Positions 33,260-44,151 of a stretch of DNA of 64,000 nucleotides are shown one piece after another; position 1 is the first letter of the stretch, and the number at the start of each line of letters is the position of its first letter. The stretch is from positions 186,001 through 250,000 of the forward strand of contig JAFEMH010002324.1 in the NCBI GenBank assembly GCA_022495995.1, read 5' to 3'. A program made the translations under genes and the position numbers. The notes beneath the pieces are model-generated. The model was not told the origin of the DNA, did not search any database, and was given only the letters and a program-made list of their open reading frames with translations. Source of the DNA: Adenophora triphylla var. japonica. Taxonomy: Eukaryota; Streptophyta; Magnoliopsida; Asterales; Campanulaceae.

Positions 33260-34449
33260 TACCATGTCATGTGCAGAGGTTTACAACTAGGTCAAATACA
33301 GGAACAAGCCAATAATCAACAGCAAGGTTGACCAAAATGAAATTAACGACAACAACGAGATTAATTAATGGAACAAGCCAATATCAAACCAATGTTTATG
33401 CACACAGATTACAACATGCTGAGAACAACAATGAGATTATGTCAACAAATACTCAAACAGATTCCCAGCATACAGATCAAACATCTCATAAGTACGCCAA
33501 TAATATTTGTTAGACGAAATAACATCAAACAAATACTCAGCAGCATACGAATCACAAAGCATAATACTTGGAACAACAACGAGATTGTAACACCGCCAAT
33601 TCAATCGGTCCTAGCCTCGATGAACGAGATATCGATCACGGCAATATCCATGAACAACCGAGAAATCGACCCATAATACGAGATAAAGCATATGAATCGA
33701 AACAAGATTAACACAAATATGCACCAAGGCAGAGTAAATCAAATCCCAGATTAACAAATTTCATATGAAGAACAGGGAAATAGAATAAACTGCAGAGAGA
33801 TGAAGATTGAGATTTAAGGATTACCCTCGTAGTGTCCACAATCTCTACACCCAGTTAGGTGTAGAGAGCTTCAAAATCAGCTTCGAAGACGATGAGAGTT
33901 CGAGCTCAGAAGCTTCAAGGCTTCGACTGGAATTGGCAGCGGTTGTGGGTCTTGAACGGAGAAACAATTACAGATGGTTTGGGTAGAGAGGGAAACGGTG
34001 ATGACGCGGTTGTTGAGGACGGCAACGGTGAACGGTTTGGTGGAAACAGGGAGAGGGCGATTGGTGACTTGGGTCGTTGATTGGGTTTAGAGAAGGGCAA
34101 GGTTGTTGGAGGTGGAGGAACGGTTTTAGTGAAGATGGAGATTAGAGAGAGAAGGTGGGTTAGGTTTCCGGTGAACTGGGTTTTGGGGAAGATGGATTGG
34201 TGTTTGGGTCGATTGAGGGAGATTGTGATGACGCGGTTGTGATGGATAGAGAGGGAGGATTCGTGAGGAATAGGATTAGGGAAGTGAGTCGCCAGCGAGG
34301 GAAAGCTTGGTGAGGAAGGTCGCCGGCGAGGGAGAGCTTTTTGGGTCGGAGAAGACAACGGCTAGAGAGAGAGAGCGAGCTCTCTGCGTTTAGTGAGAGA
34401 GAGAATACTGAGAGTGAGAGCTCCCCCTTGACAAATGAGAACAAATTCC

Positions 34450-34537
34450 TTATTTAACGTAATTTGGGAATGAATTAAAGTGTCGTACGACCCATCAAAA
34501 ATAACTGCCTTTCTTCTAGAAGCTCTGTCAAGTGGCG
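34450..34537 (-). promoter_or_regulatory. LTR promoter of C (3' LTR)
   Basis: TATA-like TTAAATAA on the minus strand at about 34450-34457, then TGTCGTACGACC at 34481-34492 and a decayed partner TGTCAAGTGGCG at 34526, 45 bp away. The 5' LTR has the same set at 41432 and 41477. Confidence 0.6.
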
Positions 34538-34734
34538 AAATCTGGACCCTTCCTTGGTAATTTCCAACAGGTCCAATCTGCATAATTCTTTCAAGGTCCT
34601 CCCTTAGCGGAAAACTTATAAAAGCTCCCGAAAATCTCGGAATGAACCGAAAATTTACCAAACGCTCCCATGCGCACTTTTATTAAGTAAAAGTTACTTT
34701 TTATTGGGTCGCGATTTGGATTGGGGTACTCACA

Positions 34735-34912
34735 GAGCCCCTCGACAACGTCACTTATGGAAGAAGTGAGGTTGTCGATAAGAAGGATCCCAATCCGGAC
34801 GAGCGAAAGATGATATAGCAGAGGGTTGATGACGAGATCGGATGGCTGGACCTTTGGAGAAAGGATTCCTACGTATCCCTAAAAGGGAATCAAGCCAAAT
34901 CGTAGTTCGAAA
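34735..34912 (-). other. Polypurine tract and pre-LTR stem-loop of C
   Basis: Adjacent to the 3' LTR, the minus strand reads GACGTTGTCGAGGGGCTC. The hairpin (GAACTACGATTTGGCTTG then GGGATACGTAGGAATCC) lies at about 34845-34905. It matches A at 30234. Confidence 0.65.
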
Positions 34913-35350
34913 ATATAGGAATGAGCCTGAAGAGGTGTAGGAACAAGCCTAAAGAGGTATAGGAACAAGCCAAAAGAGATATAGGAACAAGCCTTAAGAG
35001 GTATAGGAACAAGCCTAAAGAGACATAGGAACAAGCCTTAAGAGGTATAGGAACAAGCCTAAAGAGACATAGGAACAAGCCTTAAGAGGTATAGGAACAA
35101 GCCTAAAAGGTATAGGAACAAGCCTAAAAAGGTACATGAACAAGCCTAAAGAGACATAGGAACAAGCCTTAAGAGACATAGGAACAAGCCTAATGAGGTA
35201 TAGGAACAAGCCTAATGAGGTATAGGAACAAGCCTGAAAAGGTATAGGAACAAGCCTAACGAGGCATAGGAACAAGCCTAAAAGGTATAGGAACAAGCCT
35301 AAAAAAATATAGGAACAAGCCTAAAAAGACATTAGGAACAAGCCTTAAGA
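34913..35350. repeat. Tandem repeat, about 21-bp unit
   Basis: About 20 copies of a unit close to ATAGGAACAAGCCTAAAGAG, with small variations. The leucine/proline minus-strand ORFs (34890-35296) are translations of this repeat. Confidence 0.9.
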
Positions 35351-35569
35351 GGATCGAGATTAACTCAAAAGTACCGCGAGATGAACTCCAAGACTTGAAA
35401 TGACTTTTACGAGAAAGCAAACATAAGACAAGATGATTTGCAGTTGAAATGAGATATACTTTCATACCTGTGCTGTGCTTACCTGCAAGGGTTGTGCACA
35501 CGAAGATCACTTGAAGTGATTGACTGGCTTTGGAAGCACTTGTCGGGTAGAACACAAACATTGTTGTTG

Positions 35570-35790
35570 ACAATTTACCGTTGCAAGACGGACCCTTAAT
35601 CTTTGATTTACTGTTACAAGCCGGACCCTGCTGATGATTTGAGGTTGCGAGACTGACATTGTTGACAATTTGCCATTGCAAGACGGACTTTGCCGATTTT
35701 CCATTGCAAGACGGACCTTGCTGAGGATTTGTCGTTGCAAGACGGACCTTCGATGAACATTTGCCATTGCAAGACGGACATTTGACGATG
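35570..35790. repeat. Second tandem repeat of C, about 31-bp unit
   Basis: Seven copies of a unit containing CCATTGCAAGACGGACCTT, 30-34 bp apart. It is unrelated in sequence to the 21-bp array beside it. Confidence 0.8.
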
Positions 35791-38700
35791 ATTTGACAAC
35801 GAGGCTGATGAGCTTGACGAGCATTGCATGGAGACTGAGGCAACTAGGGCTCTTTCAAACGATGTTGATGAGTCTGAAGACGACAAGACCTATGAAGATG
35901 ATAAAGGCAGAATATGCTACCTGCAGGATTTGAAATCTTTGTCCAGGTTGTGATTTGAGGAGCAATCCCCATGATCAGATTATGATCGCTTGATTATTGT
36001 ACCCTGTGGGGGAAAAACACAACACTACTAGGCACTTTGCATTTTATTGAAATTAGTTATTACTAGCTCTAAGCATTGTTAAATTCATTGCACGAGTCCA
36101 TCTCGGCTGGGGATGAAAATGGAGTGAGAATTTTTGCAAGGCTTGACAAGCGGATATGTATGTAGCAATTAGGCTATGATGGATTTATGATGGAATGACT
36201 GTGTATATGATGATGTATGGGTCGAACCCTCTCCCACGAAGGATGGATGATATGGCGCAGCTAGGCAAGTCGGGGTGTACCCAGAGAGTACAGACTGCAG
36301 CAGGTTGATTGTTGCTGATAATGACAAAATGTGTCGCGCGCCTGAGGCAGCAAGCAGCAGAGAAAGTGCAGAGAATAAACCCGGCTTTGAAGAGATGACT
36401 AGGCAAAGCCCCAGTTGATAACACAAAGCAAACCCGGAGGGAATCTGGTAAGGAGAGCTTGAGAGGACAGCATAGCAAAGCCCCAGCTTGAAGAGATCCA
36501 ATGCAGTCCCATTACAGGCAGAATCATCATGCGGCCAAGGAGGCACCTATCTTTTCAGACCTTAGTCGATCAGTCATAGACTCGAAAATATATACGTGCA
36601 GGGGCACATCTTTCGAAAAGTGGGAAATGAATCCCGATTGTGTGTATATGACACTCTCGCTTTTGGTTTGACTCTTTTGGGAGAGTATAAGCATCACAAG
36701 GTGTGGAAAGTGTATGGAAGCCCCTGCTGACCGAAACGGTGTTTAGCTCTATGTTCCTAGAATGTAGAAAAGAATACTTGTCGAGACACTCGAAAACTTG
36801 TCTTTTTCGTGATGATCACAAGGCTGCTTAAAACCCTTTATTGATGTTCGGGTTATTCAACCACCAAGGCCGATATGAACAAATATTTTGATTAATCACA
36901 AGGAGAAAACCAACTGATATCGAGATCAAACTCCGAAGGATGGAAAGTGTATAGGAACGGTCCTTGACGAGACCGGATTTTCTGAGATGTGTTTGTGATT
37001 TCGACCGGACCAATTATGGTTGCCTACGTTCCCCTCCATAGGAGGAGCTCAGGTCGCCGTAGTTCGGGCTTATCCCGATTGAAGAGAAAAGGAATGTGAA
37101 ATTTCGAGATTTTGAGGATCTTCAAGGATTTTGAGAATCAAAGCATTGAGGAACATGTCTCCTTGGAGTGCCAATGAGGGACACGGCTGCGAAGCCCCAG
37201 TGGGACATCCACGGGCAGTGTTTGCGGAAGAGAAATGAAATATGCTCACATAAAGTGCCAAATGAATGGATTGAATTTGCACAATCTTAGATTGATGACA
37301 TTGAACCGAGATGGATTAGATTCCAACTTAAGCAAGCAATGAAGCATTAATTTGATTTAGATCTCGAAGATATGGGACTGAAACTGCTATCCGGTAGGAA
37401 CTGTAGCTGGATTTTCGGGCTTCGATCGGCCATCGGGTGATTTGGAAAATCATGACCTCTTAAGATGAGAGGTCGGCCGGGCTTTTTGCTGACTGAACCT
37501 CTAAAGATGAGAGGTTGGCTTACAGGGATGTGTTTGGGAAATCTACGGCGAGGAAGATTGATTGCCTCTAAGAATGAGAGGTCAATTTCTGACTTTGGCC
37601 AAAGGCAAGGGTAATGGTAATGGGAATATCCTCTAAAATCGAGAGGATAGCTCGGAATTGGTCAAGGTATTGGTGAGGGACATCCGTGCTGTTTCTTTAT
37701 TCACTCTGAGACTCCTCTTTGAGTAACGACCGGGTCCTTGAACTTTTACTTTTGAGAGAATCGCTGGGGACTAGGCTCTCTTTCTTTTTTTTTTTTGTAT
37801 CTTCTCTTTTTTGTATTTTTGTTTCTCTCTTTTTTTTCTTTCGAGAGGAGAATTTCAGCTAGTCCCCAGAATGGATCATTGCATTCGTCGTTCTTGCGCT
37901 TGGAGACGGTCGATCTTTCTTTGAATCACAGGAGTCTCAAGGATAGTCCCTCTTTTTCTTGAGATGGTTAAATGGGTTTCAAAACATGCCGATCTTGAAT
38001 TGAAAGGGTATCGTTTAGTGAGGGTAAGGTGATGGTTATCCTAAGGGTGAAGGTTTCAACCGCAATCCCTACCGGATGATCTGAACGAGATTAAGTCTTC
38101 ATCGCTTGCTTAAGCTTACTCTGGGGAAGATCCGTGCAAATTCATCGAACAACGAGATAGGAAGAACGAAGAAAGATATGTGAGCATATTGGAATCGAGA
38201 TGGGGAATGATATCAGTCAATTTTCTCACTCTGATCGATTCAAACATTAGTTATTTCAAAGCATTGGTCGGTGAGCAGCATAAGTGATCATTTGGAATAA
38301 GACCATTTCAATCGAGTGTAACGTAGGTGTGCTAGTAATGTCTCGAGTCTAGCAAGAATAGAAACAAAGATTTTATCACTGCAAAGCAAAATTGGTCCAA
38401 CTTGGACTCGACAGACTCATGTCCGACAGTGGACATTCTAGAACCTACGAAGACTGATTGACTTCTTCAACATTGAGCATCGTTGCCATAATCTTCTCTG
38501 CACCGAGCGTTTTGAATTCTGAATCATATGGACGACCGCTCGGGCACTTAAACTGCTTCCACCTCAGGAATGTGGGCCGATGAGCGCCGGGAACGAGAGC
38601 GCACACCCAACTTGCCGTAGCCTTTGCAGAGGTAAAGGGGTGTATGGACGGAGGGTAGAGAATCTTTTGAGGAGATACGGGAGAGGGAAGAATACGGAAG

Positions 38701-39818
38701 GAGATGGACTCACGCAACATCTTATTAATGTTCAAGTAGAAATCGGTGTTTTAAGTCCTATGAACGGTTGGGAAAGGCTAATTCTTTATTTCACGCACTC
38801 TAGACATCGGGGGAATCTAGGGACACATCATCCACAAATACACCAAATGCGTTGTTTCAAAATTAATAATAGGCGATAGTACCTAAACAAAACCGAAGCA
38901 TTTATGGGACGAACGAGTAGCCCCGATTTCTGGAGAAATTTGGGCAGCATAACGACTATTCCTGAAGAATTTCAAGAAAAAATTCGGCATGACCTCTCGT
39001 TGGTGCACGTTGACAAAGCGACATGATCTCTCGTTAGAACATGCCGTGGGAACGACATGTCCTTTCGTGAAACCATGTTGTGTTGGCAACATGCCCACAC
39101 GTGCTAGGTTTTGGGGAAGGTACGAAAGCCTATTATAAATTTTTGAAACAAGTCATTTTGGTACATTTTGAAAATGTTGTCAAAAACCAACTTTTGGGTA
39201 GGCTTGAAAGTGTGGCGCCACCTATGATGCGCTAGGGGGATAGGTTTGATATTAGGCGCTCAAGCGTAGGCGAATTTCATGGCCGTCCGCGATGCCGTCA
39301 ATCGCACCCGAGGGTTCTAGATCTACGTGACGTAGTGTGAAGGATGGCTAGATTCCATTATTTACGAAAAATGATTTTTTTTTTTTTTTTTACTTTTTAT
39401 TTGAAAAGGGGGAAAAGGAAAATCACACACACCCCACAGAGCACAATAATCAAAATGATCATAAATTCGATCATGGGGGACTGCCCCACAATCACAACCT
39501 GCACCAAGAAATCAAATCATGCAGAGTGTCAAGAACTGTCGCGTGACACAGGACATAGAAGTAGCACTGTGTCACACGACTGATCAAAATCATTTTCCAG
39601 GACCAAAACAGCACAAGCCCCAGCCTCCAAGCAAATCATACAAATCAAGACCTCATAGAAAACAACAGAAGCACACAATGGAGGACAAAGACAATAAAGC
39701 ATATAAAATACATTTAAACACATAAAATGTCACACAACAAGGCACACACGAATGAATGAAATGGACGTTGAACGAGAACGAAAGTTTGACCCACTTTTTG
39801 AAAAACAAGTTACACTTA
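35791..39818 (-). other. Non-coding interior of C, including leader and gag relic
   Basis: No intact gene. From about 36480 to 39818 it is collinear with G 1-3628. Landmarks: post-pol hairpin at 37003-37070; inverted repeats CCTCT...AGAGG at about 37452, 37497, 37566 and 37628; T-rich tract 37780-37840; gag relic near 38445-38540, in which the start ATG seen in G reads ACG; leader 38570-39818 with a palindrome pair at 39537 and 39570 (33 bp apart). Confidence 0.75.
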
Positions 39819-39836
39819 TCCCCAGCGGAGTCGCCA
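39819..39836 (-). other. Primer-binding site of C
   Basis: Plus strand TCCCCAGCGGAGTCGCCA; with the element, TGGCGACTCCGCTGGGGA, the least mutated copy in the window. One base from the 5' LTR. Confidence 0.9.
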
Positions 39837-39837
39837 C

Positions 39838-41685
39838 TGAATGAACGCTCGCCGAAAAATAAATAAAAATAGGAGTCGCCACGCCGTTTTTAAGGAAACA
39901 TTGAAAACCTTTTAAAATGAGAAAATGTGGGTTCGGGGGTCAGGTTACGTGTTGGGAAGAACCGAGAGTTCACCCAACACGCCTCGTCCGTAGACGAGTC
40001 TTTCTATTGTTCAACATCCAATTCATTCATACGTGTGTGCAAATGTGTGAGACAAAATATGTACAAAAAATGCATTTTAATGCTTTATTGATAAACAACG
40101 AGGAGTACAACTTGTAAGCCACTTATTTTGGGAGGCCACGTCCCGATTACAACGAGGCAAACAACTTACAACTAAAAAGGACCTTCTGCAGTGTGACTTA
40201 GTATGTCGCGTGACACACGACCAGTGAGGGTCAAGTGTGTCGCATGACATACCATGTCATGTGCAGAGGTTTACAACTAGGTCAAATACAGGAACAAGCC
40301 AATAATCAACAGCAAGGTTGACCAAAATGAAATTAACGACAACAACGAGATTAATTAATGGAACAAGCCAATATCAAACCAATGTTTATGCACACAGATT
40401 ACAACATGCTGAGAACAACAATGAGATTATGTCAACAAATACTCAAACAGATTCCCAGCATACAGATCAAACATCTCATAAGTACGCCAATAATATTTGT
40501 TAGACGAAATAACATCAAACAAATACTCAGGCAGGCATACAGATCACAGCATAATACTGGGAATAACAACGAGATTGTAACACTGCCAATTCAATCGGTC
40601 CTAGCCTGATGAACAGATATCAGTCACGGCAATATCCATGAACAACTGAGAAATCGACCTATAATACAGATAAAGCATATGAATCGAAACAAGATTAACA
40701 CAAATATGCACCAAGGCAGAGTAAATCAAATCCCTGATTAACAAATTTCATATGAAGAACAGGGAAATAGAATAAACTGCAGAGAGATGAAGAATGAGAT
40801 TTAAGGATTACCCTCGTAGTGTCCACGATCTCTACACCCAGTTAGGTGTAGAGAGCTTCAAAATCAGCTTCGGAGACGATGAGAGTTCGAGCTCAGAAGC
40901 TTCAAGGCTTCGACTGGAATTGGCAGCGGTTGTGGGTCTTGAACGGAGAAACAATTACAGACGGTTTGGGTAGAGAGGGAAACGGTGATGACGCGGTTGT
41001 TGAGGACGGCAACAGTAAACGGTTTGGTGGAAACAGGGAGAGGGCGATTGGTGACTTGGGTCGTTGATTGGGTTTAGAGAGGGGCAAGGTTGTTGGAGCG
41101 ATTGGAGGTGGAGGAACGGTTTTAGTGAAGATGGCGATTAGAGAGAGAAGGTGGGTTAGGTTTCCGGTGAACTGGGTTTTGGGGAAGATGGATTGGTGTT
41201 TGGGTCGATTGAGGGAGATGGTGATGACGCGGTTGTGATGGATAGAGAGGGAGGATTCGTGAGGAATAGGATTAGGGAAGTGAGTCACCGGCGAGGGAGA
41301 GCTTGGTGAGGAAGGTCGCCGGCGAGGGAGCTCTCTGCGTTTAGTGAGAGAGAGAATACTGAGAGTGAGAGCTCCCCCTTGACAAATGAGAACAAATTCC
41401 TTATTTAACGTAATTTGGGAATGAATTAAAGTGTCGTATGACCCATTAAAAATAACTGCCTTTCTTCTAGAAGCACTGTCAAGTGGCGAAATCTGGACCC
41501 TTCCTTGATAATTCCCAACAGGTCCAATCTGCATAATTCTTTCAAGGTCCTCCCTTAGCGGAAAACTTATAAAAGTTTCCGAAAATCTCGAAATGAACCA
41601 AAAATTTACCAAACGCTCCCATGCGCACTTTTATTAAGTAAAAGATACTTTTTATTGGGTCGCGATTTGGATTGGGGTACTCACA
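39838..41685 (-). repeat. 5' LTR of element C
   Basis: Starts TGAATGAACGCTCGCC and ends GGGGTACTCACA, followed by GTGAC. U5 copy of the primer-site half GGAGTCGCCA at 39872-39881. Palindromes at 40204, 40238, 41432 and 41477. Differs from the 3' LTR by scattered substitutions and short indels near 39860, 40540 and 41330. Confidence 0.92.
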
Positions 41686-41690
41686 GTGAC

Positions 41691-41873
41691 TTGGTCCTAA
41701 AAGAGAAGCCACCGAATCAATCCGGTCCTTTGGGCAAGTGGGCGCCAGTCTGGGTGGGCCCGTATTTGGTTAAGGAGATCTTCTCTGGTGGGGCAATGAA
41801 GTTGACAGATTTGGATGGTAATCCATTCATGCACCCGATGAACGGCGACAAACTGCGCCGCTATTACGTTTAA
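41691..41873 (+). pseudogene. C-terminus of the integrase of element B
   Basis: Resumes in frame after C and its target duplication. It has KWAPVWVGPYLVKE, the GPY/F module, and ends MNGDKLRRYYV with TAA at 41871, matching the last residues of A's integrase. It shows that B's pol end was otherwise intact. Confidence 0.9.
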
Positions 41874-42128
41874 ATTGAGTCTTCCCCTCTATAAAAAAAA
41901 AAGAAAAGGAAAAGAAAAGAAAAACAAAAGCGCGAAAATAATGTACCCAGACGAGACTGAAAACCTCTCAAAAGGCAGTCCGTGCAAAACAAAGGGCGCG
42001 CTCGGTGCTAAAGAAGATACCCAACTAGGCTGAAAACCCTAAAAACGGGCGGTCTAGGTAAAAAACAGGGTTGCACCACTTGTCCCCCTTCTATCTATCC
42101 CTTTCTTAAACACAAATTTAATTGGGTC

Positions 42129-42200
42129 GAACTACGGAGACCTGAGCCCCTTAGTCCATTCTGTAAAAGGGGAACGTAGGCAGCCGTTCGCGGTTCGGTC
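42129..42200 (+). other. Conserved post-pol stem-loop element of B
   Basis: GAACTACGGAGACCTGAG then GGGGAACGTAGGCAGCC, about 255 bp after the pol stop. Same position as in A. Confidence 0.6.
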
Positions 42201-42434
42201 TAAAAATCATAAAAATCACCAAATCCTGTCAACAGTTGTATTCGTGATTACCAAAATGTGTCTTGATTAAGTTCTGAAGTAATTTCAACTTTCATCACAT
42301 TAATACATTCATTGATGAGTTCAAGCACGGTCTACTCTCGACTCATTAACATTAGCAAAAATAAAATCTTTTAAAAAGATACGCCTAAACTGTCTGTGTC
42401 GGCAATAAGGGATACAATGACCGGTCGTCTAATC

Positions 42435-42683
42435 CTAGTCACTCGTTCCCACTCCCGAACTAGCATTCTTCTTCTTCCTATTCCTCGGTCCTCGGGAGGT
42501 CTTTGGCTTAGACATCTCAAACAGTTCTGTCTCCCGTCGTCCCGGCTCAGGAAAGATGCGAGTCAGTGCGTCAACCAACCTGGCAACTCTCAACGCCGCC
42601 TGGGCAGCCCTCTCCCCTCTCAAAGCTGTCCTCCATGCCATAACTTCAGGGTCATCTCTCATCTTGGCCCTCCTCTCCACGAG
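42435..42683 (-). pseudogene. C-terminal part of B's antisense DUF7745-like gene
   Basis: About 80 residues matching the end of A's antisense protein, including KMRDDPEV, a basic KPKTSRGPRNRKKK and a Ser/Gly/Thr tail. The gene is cut at 42684 by element D; its N-terminus should lie beyond the right end of the window. The upstream 15 residues of the open frame (42684-42728) come from D's LTR, not from the gene. Confidence 0.8.
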
Positions 42684-44151
42684 TGAAATAGCCCGGATTC
42701 GAGAGGCGGCGCGGTCGCGCCCCGGCATCTGGCATTTCGCAATGGCCTTGCGGCGTTTTCATTTTGGTTGGAGGTGTCTCGCTGTGTTTTTGCTTGTAGA
42801 GTCGCCACGCTGTTTTTATTAAGCCCAAAACATTGAAAAAGGGCATCAGTTTAAAAATAAACTGTTTTTATGTGATGAGATTTTGAGTTCGGAGGTCAGA
42901 TGACTCCTCGGGAAGAGAATATTAGAATCTTAGAGCTCACCCGAGTCGCCTCATAAAAATGAATCTTTCGGATACCCCTAATATTCTTTAACTGTTGTGT
43001 GTGTGTGTATGTGCTTTTAAAAATGCATGATGTATCGGATGTCTACATTGTACACTGCTTTATTGAAATGTATTGAAATAGTGTAGGAAGGAAGCCTTAC
43101 CAATGTTGGTTCGTGTCTGTCTTCCGCTGGGGAATAGTGTTTGAGGATGAAAGAGTGTTCCGGTACGGACCGGGATTGGTTCGGGAGGGGTCGGTTGTCT
43201 GCGGACAGAGTTTCGGCGTGAGTTGAGACTGTAGGTTGCGTTCGGGCAGAGGTTCGGCGTGCGTTGGGATCGCAGGGATCACTCGGGCAGAGTTTCGGCG
43301 TGCGTTGGGATGGCAGGAGTCACTCGGGCAGAGTTTCGGCGTGCGTTGGGATGGCAGGAGTCACTCGGGCAGAGTTTCGGCGTGTGTTCAAGCTACCGGT
43401 TTGACTCGGAAAGAGCCGGGATACCTTGGGAAAGACCAGGCAAGGCCTCAGAGTACCACGAGGGGCCTCAGAGTACCTCGAGAGTGCCTCGGGGCAGCAC
43501 GGGAGCGTCGCGGGAGCGCTCGGAGAGGCTTCGGAGCACCACAAGGGAGCTCGAAAGGCCTCGAAAGGATCCGAAAGGGGCCGGGATTGCCCCGAAGGGT
43601 CTTAGAGGGGAGCCTGAAGGCTGGGGGGAGAGGAGAGAAGAGTGAATTGTGTGAATATGAGGGAGGGGGAGCCCTCTATTTATAGTGCCAGAAAATTGCA
43701 AGAAGGTCCGTACGGACCTCCTAGGTGATCCAGGAATTTAGTTTTCCTCGATTTGAGGGAATATGTGATGATGGAGAAGATTCAACCATGATGGTGTCCC
43801 CTGTGCAAGAAGGTCCGTACAAACCATATCACCCTGCAAAGAGGTCCGTACGGACCAACCATGCAGGGGGGGTAATGATGTTCTCCGGGATTTGAGGGAA
43901 TATTGTGGACTTTAAGGGGATTTAGTAATCATCGAAACAAAGAGGTCCGTACGGACCTTAAATGCTTTTTTGATTTCCTGAAAATTCCCAAAAGGTCCTT
44001 TTGTCCCTTTTTATCCCAGAAAAGTTCCTCCCTTGGTTTGGCTTGGGGTTTTTGAGGGTTTTGAGTGTCAGAGGTCTTCGAGACTACGTTTGTGAGTCTG
44101 CGGTGTTTCCCATGTGCTCGAAAGAGGGTGATCCAGATTGGGGTACTTACA
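42684..44151 (-). repeat. 3' LTR of element D (1468 bp)
   Basis: Plus-strand text starts TGAAATAGCCCGG and ends GGGTACTTACA. U5 carries GAGTCGCCA (42799-42807), a copy of the primer-site start. TATTTATA (minus-strand TATA) is at 43677-43684. A 50-bp-class tandem repeat on GTTTCGGCGTGCGTTGGGAT spans about 43210-43395. It is the same family as LTR F. Confidence 0.88.
43677..43957 (-). promoter_or_regulatory. LTR promoter of D: TATA box and GGTCCGTACGGACC copies
   Basis: TATA box 43677-43684; palindrome GGTCCGTACGGACC at 43705-43718 (21 bp upstream), a half-decayed copy at 43812, and perfect copies at 43843-43856 and 43944-43957. The 43812 and 43843 copies are 31 bp apart. Confidence 0.85.

Larger units (their letters stand above)
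32854..34734 (-). repeat. 3' LTR of element C
   Basis: Plus-strand text starts TGAATGAACGCTCGCC and ends GGGGTACTCACA. The U5 copy of the primer-site half is present as GGAGTCACCA (32882-32891), with one change. The promoter is on the right. ORFs inside (for example 33892-34444) are repeated in the other LTR but have no recognisable product. Confidence 0.92.
32854..41685 (-). mobile_element. Element C: complete non-autonomous retrotransposon (8832 bp)
   Basis: TSD GTGAC at 32849-32853 and 41686-41690. LTRs are 1881 bp (left, 3') and 1848 bp (right, 5') and very similar: by eye about 2% substitutions plus small indels. The 5.1-kb interior holds a leader, a gag relic without its ATG, inverted repeats, the post-pol hairpin, tandem repeats and a polypurine tract, but no protease, RT, RNase H or integrase. 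It must be mobilised by enzymes from a relative. It resembles the class called LARD. It splits B's integrase. Confidence 0.92.
6656..42683 (+). mobile_element. Element B: old host retrotransposon, thrice interrupted
   Basis: Pieces: 5' LTR 6656-9013 (start not seen), interior 9014-15732, then 31815-32853 after removal of A, then 41691-42683 after removal of C, and then D. Across both A and C the coding sequence resumes in frame once one copy of the 5-bp target duplication is removed, which proves the nesting. Its 3' LTR would lie beyond the right edge. Gag-pol is in one frame from 10614 to 15732 but carries at least six premature stops. Confidence 0.85.

Noticed and set aside
33892..34661. 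Paired ORFs in C's LTRs conserved between both copies
   Set aside because: The LTRs are nearly identical for recent-insertion reasons, so conservation between them is no evidence of coding; no domain recognised.
34913..35350. Regular short repeats resembling a CRISPR array
   Set aside because: Units are contiguous 21-bp tandem copies without unique spacers, inside a plant retrotransposon.
34890..35843. Leucine/phenylalanine-rich and serine-rich minus-strand ORFs
   Set aside because: Direct translations of two tandem repeats in C.
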